Below are positions 1 to 8,577 of a DNA stretch of 37,138 nt, one piece after another. The notes below the pieces were generated by a model. It had not been told where the DNA came from and searched no databases. It worked only from the letters and a program-made list of their open reading frames with translations. The stretch is from Eubacterium sp. AM49-13BH. Lineage in GTDB: Bacteria > Bacillota > Clostridia > Lachnospirales > Lachnospiraceae. Numbering within the stretch: position 1 is the stretch's first letter; every line of letters starts with the position of its first letter. Location: contig NZ_QSEK01000026.1 in NCBI RefSeq assembly GCF_003464165.1, forward strand, positions 1-37,138, given 5' to 3'. A program made the translations under genes and the position numbers.

Positions 1-117
1 CCATGATTCCATTATTGTATAAGTGACTACCTTATAAAAAATAGTACTCTTATATATAAATAATGTCTACAATAATTGGGTTGGTGTCTACTTTTAGATT
101 ACCACTTCATGTAGCCC

Positions 118-166
118 TGTTGAAGTCCAAAATAGGCGTGCCAATTCGTTTATTTGGACTTCAACA
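118..166. repeat. Inverted repeat downstream of the DMT exporter gene
   Basis: Perfect 14-bp arms TGTTGAAGTCCAAA (118-131) and its complement (153-166) enclose a 21-base loop. An 11-bp piece of the right arm, TTTGGACTTCA, recurs at 215-225 and contains the exporter's stop codon, so two alternative pairings with the left arm are possible. No clear U-tract follows on either strand, so a simple intrinsic terminator is doubtful. Positions 1-222 hold no open reading frame that I can support. Confidence 0.5.
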
Positions 167-222
167 TGTCTCTCCACTACTTTAAAATCCAATCCGTCGC
201 GCTATGACGCACTTTTTGGACT

Positions 223-1169
223 TCATCCTCTCGCTTTTCCCTTCACATTAACTATGCAGATTCCTATGCACACTAATACTAACGCTATTAATGCATTTAT
301 TCCAAGCTCTCTGCTTCCTTCTCCAAGCCACCAGGCTGAAAGAAGTACACCGAATACAGGGTTGGTGAAGCCAAAGATTGCCACTTTGGATACCGGGTTG
401 TGCTTTAACAGTATTCCCCATATTGAGTAGCTACGGCTGATATGCATGCGAGATAGAATAACATTAGTATTGCTGATACTGACACGTGTGTAATTCTACC
501 GCCCATCACAAGTCCTAATATAATCATTACTATTCCACCGAATATGAACTGATAACCGCTCAACATTACCGGATTGTCTTTCTTTGAATAGTTCTTCATA
601 AGGCATGATGAAAATGCATATGACAACGCACATAAGAACAGACTTCCGTCACCCATAATGCTTAAGTTCATGTCGATTTTCTGTCCATTCATGCTGACTA
701 CGATAACACCTGCAAAACCAATCACACAGCCGATAATTTTCTTCAGATTCAGCTTTTCCTGTCTGAATATAATTGTTGATACAAGTATTACGAAAAATGT
801 GTTAGAACCGTTAATTATTGACGCCTTTACTCCGCTGTTGTGTGCAAGTCCGATATAGAAGAATATGTACTGCAGAATTGTCTGAAACATTGCCAGTTTT
901 ACAATGTTTGGTACACTTGATTTCGTTGGAAGCAGCATTTTTCTGTTAAGAATACTTCCAATTAAGACTGTGAGTACTCCTGCCAGCACAAATCTTGTTC
1001 CTGCAAATAATACCTGTGTCCATGTTTCACTTGACGGTATCTTAAACAGCGCATATCCTAATTTGATACATGGTGATGCGCTTCCCCAAAGGAATGTACA
1101 CACAAGTGCAAGAGCGCACACCACCAATGTTTTCTGTAAAAAATCTTTTTTCTCGTTTGTTTTTTCCAT
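223..1169 (-). pseudogene. DMT/EamA-family transporter, frameshifted
   Basis: Inner-membrane carrier of the drug/metabolite transporter superfamily (EamA repeats, normally ten helices). The N-terminal part (405-1169, 254 aa) contains hydrophobic segments and motifs such as GSASPCIKLG near residue 30 and NTFFVILVS in the middle. The second EamA repeat is broken near 427-434. The frame should read ISAVA-YSIWGILLK, but the two halves are in different frames and one missing base (GTAGC-TAC) restores them. The C-terminal remainder (223-447) carries PVFGVLLSAWWLGE, typical of the last helices. The start is the ATG at 1169, with AGGAG upstream and only 2 bases after the hipA stop, so it is probably cotranscribed with hipBA. 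The substrate is unknown. It may be intact in the living cell if the missing base is a sequence error. Confidence 0.8.
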
Positions 1170-1171
1170 GA

Positions 1172-2478
1172 TTAATCTCCTGTTTTTCTAATATTATTGC
1201 TAATTATAATGTCATTCATAATCTGACAGGTTTTCTCCCTGACACCTGCCATATCCATATAATCCGAAAATCTTTTTGCAACATCTTCTATATACGATAT
1301 TATTGCATCACATTTTCTCTTGCTTACTCCCATGTTTATTCCACATTTTATCAAATCATCATAACTTATATCTGAACTTTTTCCATTATAAGCATCTGAT
1401 GTGCTTTCAACCACATATTGCTGCTGTCATATGCAAATGTGACATCATATGCTGGTGACAATCTCCAGACACCATTCTTATCCATCAGAAAAGAAACATT
1501 TTTTACATGATCATCCTGATTAATCAGAATAACATTAAAAACCATTCTTCTATAAAATTGTTCCACATCTGAATATGGTATACCTAGTCTATTCATATAA
1601 TATGCTGCCTGTTCATAACTGCATAATCCCGGAATATTGTAATCTATATGTGAAATTGCTCCTAATGTCTGCATATGAATTTTTTTATTATTGTTCCTAT
1701 CGAAACGTTTAGTTATAAAATGTGCATATCCGGCATCTTCAAGCAGACGGCATTCATTCATAATTACCCCCGCTGCTTTTGCCATAAGATAATATCCGTA
1801 TTCGATTCTTGTATATTCTACTGAATCTTCCAGATTATGATCCCCATTTTTAGATACTCCATCAAACTTCATAAGCCAGTATTCAAATCCATCACCAGCA
1901 TTAATCTGTCCACTTTTTATTTCTCCCGTATCTTCATTCCATGCAATCAGCGCCTTTGCTCTTGCACCACCTGCAGATGTTCCCAATAGCACAAGCTGGC
2001 TATATCCAGCATTATCTTTCAGATTAATCAGCTTATCTTTTCTATCAGATAATACATCAGATGCAAACTCTACCATTTTCGATATATTAACATCCTCTAT
2101 TGTACTGTCAAACGGACTTGTTGCTGGTATATATTCTAATGCACCCATACCTCTTTTTCCTGTATAGCACAGTCTGTCTATAACATTAAATTCACTAATT
2201 GATTTCCCCTGCTCAGCCAGCCATCTGTCTATAATTTTATTACCAAATTTATCTGGAAGCGAATCCGCTACCAATCCAGGTGCTCCATGAAATGCTGTCC
2301 TTGCAAGTTCCGGAAATTCATACACTCTTTCTGATAATGGCATATGTATAGGTGATACCTCAATATTACTCTTTAAAAAATCTTTATCATATTCAAATGC
2401 AACAACCCCATTTGCTTCATTCATATGAATTATTCCAATTCTTGTGCCCCAAAGCATTACCTCCGCTGTATTTATCAT
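1172..2478 (-). pseudogene. hipA: HipA-family serine/threonine kinase toxin, frameshifted near C-terminus
   Basis: HipA-like protein kinase, toxin half of a type II toxin-antitoxin pair; the E. coli relative phosphorylates glutamyl-tRNA synthetase and induces dormancy. The 370-residue main frame shows the N-terminal HipA fold (HMPLSER near 46, HGAPGLVADSLPDKFGN at 64-80), the nucleotide loop GTSAGGARAK (166-175), the catalytic NxDxHxKN motif (320-327, Asp322) and the metal-binding PAYD (Asp345). After HQM (about 362) the frame breaks at 1385-1390. One missing A in ATAATGG would join it to the remaining C-terminal segment (NGKSSDISYDDLIKCG onward, ending at 1172), giving about 435 aa, normal for the family. 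The kinase core lies upstream of the break. It overlaps hipB by 4 bases (ATGA). The target is unknown. Confidence 0.88.
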
Positions 2479-2789
2479 TCATCTTCCCCCCATTTAAATC
2501 CAGTATCTGCTTTTCTTTTTGCAGATGCTCTCTGCCTTGTTTTAACATTTTTCAAATAAGATGATGGCCGGTTGTTCATATCTGGTATCACATTCACGAA
2601 ATTATTCATAAGCTCCATCGCATTCATTAATTTCATAAAATTAACAAGACTTATATCTTCTCCACTTTCAAACCGAGTAATACTTCTTAATGAAACGCCT
2701 GATTTATCCGAAAGTTCTTTCTGTGTTAATGGATAACTTATCCTATATGCCTTAAACCTGATAACAACTTCCTCATAATCACTAATCAT
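2475..2789 (-). CDS. hipB: HipB-like helix-turn-helix antitoxin
   Basis: A 104-aa DNA-binding protein of the XRE/HipB type. The helix-turn-helix is residues about 21-46 (LTQKELSDKSGVSLRSITRF, then ESGEDIS). The C-terminal tail is basic (RQRASAKRKAD) and longer than in the shortest XRE antitoxins. GGAGA lies 9 bases before the ATG. Its stop overlaps the hipA start as ATGA, the usual coupling of antitoxin first and toxin second. By analogy with HipB it should bind HipA, neutralise it, and repress its own operon by binding palindromes upstream. The inverted repeat at 2868-2924 is a candidate site. Function is inferred from the motif and the neighbour. Confidence 0.85.
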   Translation of the reverse strand: MISDYEEVVIRFKAYRISYPLTQKELSDKSGVSLRSITRFESGEDISLVNFMKLMNAMELMNNFVNVIPDMNNRPSSYLKNVKTRQRASAKRKADTGFKWGEDE

Positions 2790-2867
2790 AATTAAACATC
2801 TCCAAATCCATAAATCTTATATATCTTATTCAAATGTTTTTTGTATTGTATCACATTTGCAATTAAT

Positions 2868-2924
2868 TAGCAATATATGGCGTGTTAAACCATATTTAAA
2901 TGCTTAATACGCCATATATTGCTA
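2868..2924. repeat. Long AT-rich inverted repeat between the spoVAF-like gene and hipB
   Basis: Perfect 16-bp arms TAGCAATATATGGCGT (2868-2883) and complement (2909-2924). Pairing continues inward for about four more base pairs after one G-T pair. The right arm begins with the stop codon of the upstream spoVAF-like gene. On the minus strand, where both neighbours are transcribed, there is no good U-tract. On the plus strand the arm is followed by a T-rich run. It may be a transcription stop for the upstream gene, an operator for HipB, or both. Confidence 0.6.
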
Positions 2925-4337
2925 GTTATTTTTTATTTTGTGCGGCAGTCGTACCCGAAGAATTTTTCTTTTAAACATCTGGCTGTTAAAAGGTATCACC
3001 GGATAAATGTAGCTTTTTCCTGATATTGTCCTGTTAAAACATACAAGCACTATCGCAAATATGGCTCCTGCCAGAAGTCCGATTCTTCCAAAGAACTGCA
3101 CCAGAATCAGATTGACTATTCTTATGAATTTTAATGCATATCCCATCTCAAAACTTGCCTGTGAGTAAGTTCCAACCGTTACAACTGCCATATAAAGAAG
3201 CGATTCTGAATTAAACCACCCGGACTCCACAGCGTATTCTCCCACAACAATACCGGCAAGAATACTCAAAGGTGTCGACAGCATTCCTGGCGTATTGACC
3301 GCCGCCAGCTTAAGCCCGTCAACTGCAAGTTCAAGAATAAAAAGCTGCAATATAACCGGAACCGTTATATCCTCACTTATCGTTATGAATTTCAACCATT
3401 CAGGCACCCACTGTGGATTGCTTTCAAGCAAAAGCCACACAGGTGTAAGAAAAACAGTCAGCAATGTAAAGAAAAACCTCGACAGTCTTATATAAGTTCC
3501 TATCATTGGCGAAAAATTAAAATCATCTGCTTCTTCTATTATATCAAATACATTTGTTGGAATTATCATTACTGCAGGTGATGTATCTACCATAATAACT
3601 ATATTTCCATCAAAAAGTGCTGCTGCAGCGGTATCGGGTCTTTCGGAATATTTATACTTAGGAAACGGATTAATCCATTTTCCCTTAAACATACATTCCG
3701 CAAGGCTCTCTATATTCATAGTGAGCGCCTCAACCTCTATGCTGCTTATCAGATTCTCAATTCTTTCAAGCAGCTTCTTATCAACCTTATCATCAATATA
3801 GCACACAGCAACATCTGTCCTGGAGCGTTCCCCTACAGTATACATTTCCATTGAAAAGCGGCTATCCCTTATTCTTCTTCTTAAAAGTGCCGCATTGCAC
3901 ACAAGTGTCTCAACAAATCCGTCTCTTGAGCCACGCAGAACCTTGTCTTTGTAAGGCTCTGTAACTGAACGCATCGGATAAGTGCGGCAGTCAATAAGTA
4001 TACATTCATCAAAGCCATCTATTATCATGACTGTCTGTCCTGAAAGAAATGCCTTCTCCACTTCGTCGTAATGTCCGTTTTTTTCAATCTCTGTATACGG
4101 CATTCCGACTTCTAAGAATGTATCTATATCCTTTATGTCCGATTCTTTCAATGAATAAAAAAACTGCACCAGTTTTTCAATTGTTTCTTCCTGTACGAAT
4201 CCATCTATAAAGTAAAAATGTGTTCTCTTACCACCTATTAATACATCTCTTTGCAGAATGTCAAAATTTCTGTCCACTCTTAACTTTTCATTCATCATGC
4301 GGACATTCATGTCTATGTTAGTTGTAAAATCAGTCAT
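2922..4337 (-). CDS. SpoVAF/GerA-family spore germination protein
   Basis: A 471-aa membrane protein of the GerA (GerAA/SpoVAF) family, which act in the spore inner membrane during germinant sensing or dipicolinate release. The N-terminal half is soluble. It is followed by the family signature CMFKGKWINPFPKYKYSERP and DTAAAALFDGNIVIMVDTSP, and then by about five hydrophobic segments from roughly residue 265 to 445, ending in a basic tail. The resemblance is closest to SpoVAF (PFPK, ERPD, VDTSPAVMIIPT). The start is set at 4337, where AAAGGAG lies 6 bases upstream; an in-frame ATG 21 bases earlier has no such site. No B or C germinant-receptor subunit and no other spoVA gene is adjacent, so its partner is unknown. 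Confidence 0.85.
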   Translation of the reverse strand: MTDFTTNIDMNVRMMNEKLRVDRNFDILQRDVLIGGKRTHFYFIDGFVQEETIEKLVQFFYSLKESDIKDIDTFLEVGMPYTEIEKNGHYDEVEKAFLSGQTVMIIDGFDECILIDCRTYPMRSVTEPYKDKVLRGSRDGFVETLVCNAALLRRRIRDSRFSMEMYTVGERSRTDVAVCYIDDKVDKKLLERIENLISSIEVEALTMNIESLAECMFKGKWINPFPKYKYSERPDTAAAALFDGNIVIMVDTSPAVMIIPTNVFDIIEEADDFNFSPMIGTYIRLSRFFFTLLTVFLTPVWLLLESNPQWVPEWLKFITISEDITVPVILQLFILELAVDGLKLAAVNTPGMLSTPLSILAGIVVGEYAVESGWFNSESLLYMAVVTVGTYSQASFEMGYALKFIRIVNLILVQFFGRIGLLAGAIFAIVLVCFNRTISGKSYIYPVIPFNSQMFKRKILRVRLPHKIKNN

Positions 4338-4424
4338 GCTTACTCCTTTCACCTGCACATTTTCAACCGCACTTTAAAACACCTTTCGATATCCCATATT
4401 GCCGCTAAATCACTTCAAAGCACG

Positions 4425-4452
4425 AAAAGGGCAGGACTTACGCCCTGCCCTT
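4425..4452 (-). terminator. Intrinsic terminator after cysK
   Basis: A 9-bp GC-rich stem (AAGGGCAGG paired with CCTGCCCTT) with an 8-base loop lies 36 bases past the cysK stop. On the minus strand it ends in CCCTTTTCG, a short U-tract. It separates cysK from the spoVAF-like gene. Confidence 0.8.
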
Positions 4453-4487
4453 ATAGAATGTCCACATTTGACACATTTATTCTGCTA

Positions 4488-5420
4488 TTAGTTCTCAAAA
4501 AGTGATGTTGAGTAATATCTGTCGCCGCTGTCCGGAAGCAGTGCAACGATTGTCTTGCCTTCGTTCTCTGGTTTCTTAGCCCACTCGATTGCTGCATAAA
4601 GTGCTGCACCTGCCGATATTCCAACCAGAATTCCCTCTGTGTGTGATATCAATCTGGCATACTCGAATGCGTCATCATTATCAACTGGAACTACGCTGTC
4701 ATATATCTTAGTGTTAAGAATTTCTGGAACAAAGCCTGCTCCAATTCCCTGAATCTTATGTGGTCCCGGCTTGCCCTGTGAAAGTACCGGTGAAGTTGCA
4801 GGCTCAACTGCAATTATCTCAATCTTGTTATTCTTAGACTTAAGATATTCACCAACACCTGTAATTGTTCCACCTGTACCAACACCTGCAACAAATGCAT
4901 CAACTTCTCCATCTGTATCATTCCATATCTCAGGACCAGTTGTTCTTCTGTGTGCATCCGGGTTAGCAGGATTAACAAACTGTCCGGCAATCATGCTTCC
5001 TTTAATCTCATTCTTTAATTCTTCCGCCTTGGCAATAGCACCTGTCATTCCCTTATAGCCAGGAGTAAGTACAATCTCTGCACCATATGCCTTAATTATA
5101 TTCCTTCTTTCAACACTCATAGTCTCTGGAAGAACTATTATTGTTCTGTAACCCTTTGCTGTTGCAATAGCAGCAAGTCCGATTCCTGTATTGCCAGATG
5201 TAGGCTCAATAATTGTTGCGCCTGGCTTAAGAATACCTTTCTCCTCAGCATCTTCAATCATTGCCTTGGCAACTCTGTCCTTAACGCTTCCTGTTGCATT
5301 AAAATATTCAAGCTTAACAAGTACTCTTGCTTTAAGTCCAAACTTCTCTTCAATATGTCCGACTTCTACAAGTGGTGTATTACCTATTAAGTCTGCTGCT
5401 GATTTATATATCTTTCCCAT
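4488..5420 (-). CDS. cysK: Cysteine synthase A (O-acetylserine sulfhydrylase)
   Basis: PLP enzyme that makes cysteine from O-acetylserine and sulfide in the cytoplasm. 310 aa, the normal CysK length. Visible marks are GNTPLV near residue 13, the PLP lysine in ATGSVKDR (Lys47), the substrate loop EPTSGNTG (about 87-94), the phosphate-binding GTGGTITG, and the C-terminal PDSGDRYYST. CysK and CysM are hard to separate by eye, but the length and loops fit CysK better. The start is the ATG at 5420 with AGAGGA just upstream; a longer in-frame start at 5453 lacks a site. It is monocistronic: its own promoter lies upstream and a terminator downstream. Confidence 0.93.
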   Translation of the reverse strand: MGKIYKSAADLIGNTPLVEVGHIEEKFGLKARVLVKLEYFNATGSVKDRVAKAMIEDAEEKGILKPGATIIEPTSGNTGIGLAAIATAKGYRTIIVLPETMSVERRNIIKAYGAEIVLTPGYKGMTGAIAKAEELKNEIKGSMIAGQFVNPANPDAHRRTTGPEIWNDTDGEVDAFVAGVGTGGTITGVGEYLKSKNNKIEIIAVEPATSPVLSQGKPGPHKIQGIGAGFVPEILNTKIYDSVVPVDNDDAFEYARLISHTEGILVGISAGAALYAAIEWAKKPENEGKTIVALLPDSGDRYYSTSLFEN

Positions 5421-5465
5421 ACAATCCTCTTTTCTTGTGGTATTATTCCACATTTTCTAATATCA

Positions 5466-5564
5466 ATTCATGAAAACATTTCATGAATCTGGTGTTATGT
5501 TTATGTATTACATAAACATACTATGTTTGTATGTTATTATAGAACAATGATTTTGATTTGTACA
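5466..5564 (-). promoter_or_regulatory. cysK promoter with nested palindromic operator candidates
   Basis: On the minus strand a -35 TGTACA (5559-5564) and a -10 TATAAT (5536-5541) are 17 bases apart. Between the -10 and the gene lie three palindromes. The first pairs AACATAC with GTATGTT (about 5514-5534). The second has 11-bp arms ATGTTTATGTA around one base (5497-5519). The third has 10-bp arms ATTCATGAAA (5466-5475) and TTTCATGAAT (5479-5488). Their position at and after the expected transcription start suits repressor sites. A cysteine regulator such as CymR is possible, but I cannot match its consensus. Confidence 0.6.
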
Positions 5565-5606
5565 GTACTTTTTTATTTTTCTTTTTTAAATCATGTGTAT
5601 TCCGCT

Positions 5607-6437
5607 CTAACGTCCAATTCCCGCTTCCGGCTTCCCCGCTGACTTCTTAATCGCTTCCACCAGCCCGCTATAACTATGCTCACAAGCTTCAATTATCCGC
5701 CCCTCCGGCACACCCGCCTCAACAAGCTTTCTGCTGCAGGCAGGGCCAATGCTATACACTGGGACTTCACATGACTCGCCAAGCTTGTCAATCAGCCATT
5801 TTATTCTCTCACCGCTACTGCCACTTGTAACAGCTATTCCTGAGACATCACTGTAATCTTTCATTCCGTACTCTGCATATGTATCAACATATTCATTCCT
5901 ATATACTGGAATCTTAATTAAGTTTTCATACTCCTTCATAGCTTCCTCAAGTGAACCGCTTGTGACTTCGGCACACAGATATACAATCTTGCCGGCTGCA
6001 ATATTCATCAGACTCCTTCCAAGTTCCAAGCCTGTAGATTTATATGATACAAAGTCTGCCTCAAAACCGCATGTCGTTCTTAGAGCTTCTTTAGTTTTAT
6101 TGCCGACTACCGCGATCTTAATACCGTCAGGAAGCCCGCTCCTCACATCAAAAGCTTCAACACTGTCTCCATTCAACGCACCATCACAATCCGGCTCGCC
6201 TTCACAAGCCATCTCCCCCATATTATAAGCAAACCCAGCCACAGCATTTTTACTTGTAAACACAAGCCACTGTGCATCTTTTATCTTTTCCAAAAGATTC
6301 TCCACACGAATATAATCAATCTTGCCAGTCACTATTTTTTCGCAGGAAAGCCCCTCCTTTGCAAGTAATTCTGCAAGGGAAGGGCTTTTATCGTACATCT
6401 GTCCGTTTTCAATATATGTATATATGTATTTACCCAC
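5607..6437 (-). CDS. hemD: Uroporphyrinogen-III synthase
   Basis: Closes hydroxymethylbilane with inversion of ring D to give uroporphyrinogen III. 276 aa, free-standing, with no fused methyltransferase domain. The family is poorly conserved, but LVFTSKNAVAGF (about 58-69) and GIAVTSGSSGERI (about 201-213) match the two active-site-cleft segments, and KIAVVGNKTKEAL matches the usual VGxxTxxAL. An acidic insertion (residues about 78-100) is unusual. The start is GTG at 6437, 3 bases beyond the corrected hemC stop, with GGAG 6 bases upstream inside the end of hemC, so translation is coupled. Last gene of the hemBLACD run. Position and motifs together make the call firm. Confidence 0.88.
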   Translation of the reverse strand: MGKYIYTYIENGQMYDKSPSLAELLAKEGLSCEKIVTGKIDYIRVENLLEKIKDAQWLVFTSKNAVAGFAYNMGEMACEGEPDCDGALNGDSVEAFDVRSGLPDGIKIAVVGNKTKEALRTTCGFEADFVSYKSTGLELGRSLMNIAAGKIVYLCAEVTSGSLEEAMKEYENLIKIPVYRNEYVDTYAEYGMKDYSDVSGIAVTSGSSGERIKWLIDKLGESCEVPVYSIGPACSRKLVEAGVPEGRIIEACEHSYSGLVEAIKKSAGKPEAGIGR

Positions 6438-6440
6438 AAT

Positions 6441-7327
6441 CTACTCCAATCCAAGCATACGGGCTGCTTCGTGGCCAACCGCCTCACTGTCAGTTCCTGT
6501 AACCTCAATTCTAAGAATCCTGCTGCAATCATCATTACCAAATAACACAACCATTCGAGGTCACCGTTATCCTTTGTCACACAGTGTGCGCCAACCGGGG
6601 CATGACAGCCGCCGCCTGTTAATCTTAAAAATGTTCTTTCAGCAACAGCTTCTCTATCAGAATTATCATCTGACAAAGCATTTATCTTATCAAGAAGTTC
6701 TGTATTCACCTCTGCAGTCTCAATTGCAAGAACTCCCTGTGCCGGTGCCGGAATAACGACCTCTGGGTCAAGGTACTCTGTTATCTCCGATGACCTGCCA
6801 AGTCTGTTAAGTCCTGCTGCCGCAAGCACAATTCCATCAAGTCCGTATGAATCGTCCATAAGTTTGTTAATTCTTGTATCAACATTTCCTCTGATAGCAG
6901 TAAACTGGATATCAGGACGCAGCATTGCAAGCTGGCATGCACGCCTGAGGCTCCCAGTGCCTATAACCGCACCGGAAGGAAGTTCTGAAAAACTTCCTGC
7001 AGTCTTTAATATAAGTACATCTCTGCAATCCTCCCGTTTCCACGCCTTTGCAAATGTAAGTCCAGTCGCACATTCAGCCGGCATATCCTTCATGCTGTGA
7101 ACCGCCATATCAATGCTGCCTGAAAGAAGCGCTTCCTCAATCTCCTTTACAAAAAGCCCCTTAGTTCCAATCGCAGCAAGCGGCTTATCCGTAACCTTGT
7201 CGCCTGTTGTCTTAATTATAACAAGTTCAAATGTATCCTCAGGATACGCCTCTTCCATTCTTCTCTTAACATATTCCGACTGGACAAGTGCCAGCTTCGA
7301 ACCTCTCGTTCCTATTCTGTAATGCAT
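6441..7327 (-). pseudogene. hemC: Hydroxymethylbilane synthase (porphobilinogen deaminase), frameshifted
   Basis: Polymerises four porphobilinogens into hydroxymethylbilane. Typical RIGTRGSKLALVQ start, KTTGD, HSMKDMP near 80, GTGSLRR, and TGGGCHAPVGA carrying the cysteine that binds the dipyrromethane cofactor. The frame breaks at about 6546-6552: the uninterrupted reading runs on into hemD with unrelated residues to 6332. The other frame gives FGNDDCSRILRIEVTG and EAARMLGLE, the expected C-terminus, stopping at 6441. One missing T in TGGTTGTG repairs it to about 295 aa, normal length. Since the flanking hem genes are intact and this step is indispensable to the pathway, a sequence error is the simplest reading. 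GGGAGG precedes the ATG by only 3 bases. Confidence 0.92.
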
Positions 7328-7335
7328 AATCCTCC

Positions 7336-8553
7336 CTACAAGCCAAACAGTCTCTCAACCATATCTTTATACTGCTGCTGTTCATTTTCTTCCACATTTT
7401 TCAATTCTTCAATCGGTTCTTTTAACAATCTGTGTAATGACGACTTAAGAATCTTCTTTAAGATTACCCTGTCATGGTCTGAAAGGTCAATCTTGCGGTT
7501 AAGATAATCATAGCTGTCCTGTACTATCTCATCACATTTTTTGCCAAGCGACTGGATAGTTGTATCCATTCTGCTTGATGTGAGCCATTTCTTTGTTTCC
7601 TCTATATACTCATCAATCACGCACTGGCTTTCCTTTAGCAAATGTGCCCTCTCGTTCTGATTAGACTTCACAATCCCACCTATCCTGTCAAGGTCAATAA
7701 GAGTAACTCCAAAAATGTCACCTGCCGATTTTTCTATATCTCTTGGTGCAGCAAGATCAAGAAGTGTCATCTTTTTACCCCCTGATAATTCAGCACATTT
7801 AATCACCAGATGAGGTGATGAAGTCGCTGAGACAACTATATCACTGCTTTTAAGTGCTTCTGTTTTCTTATCATATGCAATAACCTGAATATCTGGAAAT
7901 TCCTTAAGCAACGCCTTCGCATGCTGATAAGTTCTTGAACACACTGTTACATCAGCGCCATATTCTGCCAGATATCTTATGGCAAGAGCCGCTGTTTTGC
8001 CGCTTCCTATAACAAGCGCGTGCTTTCCTGATATGCCGCATACTCTGTCTAACTCCTGAATACCGACATAGCATACAGATACCGGTTTTTCACTTACCTT
8101 GTACTCTGTCTTAATCCGCTTTGCACAGCTTACCGCTTCTCTTACTATATAATTAAGCTCTTTCCCGCTGTGTCCAAGCGTTCTTGAAAGGTCTGCCGCA
8201 TCCTTTAACTGGCCTAGTATCTGATCCTCTCCAAGCACCATGCTTTCAAGTCCGGCGGCTATGCAAAACAGATATACCAGTGCTTCTTCACCACATTTGA
8301 CACCGGCTAATTTAGTATCTGTAAGTTCAAAATAATCATTGAATAAATCGGACATTACTTGTACAAATGTTTCATCCTCATACAGATAAAACACTTCGCA
8401 TCTGTTGCATGTTGAAAGGCACATGCACTGGTTCACACCTGCTTCCTCTGCCTGCTGCATAAAGTCTGCTATCCCGCTGTCTGTGAATGTAATCTTATCC
8501 CTTACTGAAAGGTCTGTATTCTTATAATTAATTCCTACATATCCTAACTGCAT
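7336..8553 (-). CDS. hemA: Glutamyl-tRNA reductase
   Basis: First committed step of the C5 tetrapyrrole route: NADPH reduction of glutamyl-tRNA to glutamate-1-semialdehyde. About 405 aa. The catalytic cysteine is Cys49 in LSTCNRCEVF, followed by GLESMVLGEDQILGQ (about 100-115), the NADPH-binding segment HALVIGSGKTAALAIRYL, and SATSSPHLVI. The C-terminal dimerisation helix is present and acidic. The start is put at the ATG 8553 (MQLGYVGINYKN, matching family N-termini) with GGGA upstream. A GTG at 8565 is possible but lacks a clear site. It lies 24 bases after hemL, and its stop overlaps the hemC ribosome site. Confidence 0.95.
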   Translation of the reverse strand: MQLGYVGINYKNTDLSVRDKITFTDSGIADFMQQAEEAGVNQCMCLSTCNRCEVFYLYEDETFVQVMSDLFNDYFELTDTKLAGVKCGEEALVYLFCIAAGLESMVLGEDQILGQLKDAADLSRTLGHSGKELNYIVREAVSCAKRIKTEYKVSEKPVSVCYVGIQELDRVCGISGKHALVIGSGKTAALAIRYLAEYGADVTVCSRTYQHAKALLKEFPDIQVIAYDKKTEALKSSDIVVSATSSPHLVIKCAELSGGKKMTLLDLAAPRDIEKSAGDIFGVTLIDLDRIGGIVKSNQNERAHLLKESQCVIDEYIEETKKWLTSSRMDTTIQSLGKKCDEIVQDSYDYLNRKIDLSDHDRVILKKILKSSLHRLLKEPIEELKNVEENEQQQYKDMVERLFGL

Positions 8554-8577
8554 CTGTATTCCCACTTACTATCCGAA

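Noticed and set aside
5421..5606. T-box or SAM riboswitch upstream of cysK
   Set aside because: No T-box sequence, specifier hairpin or SAM-type four-helix pattern is visible; the -10 lies too close to the gene for a long leader. Palindromic operators explain the region better.
6332..6440. Extended C-terminus of hemC running into hemD
   Set aside because: Residues after LCYL do not resemble HemC, while the other frame gives the true family C-terminus; it is a frameshift tail, not a real extension.
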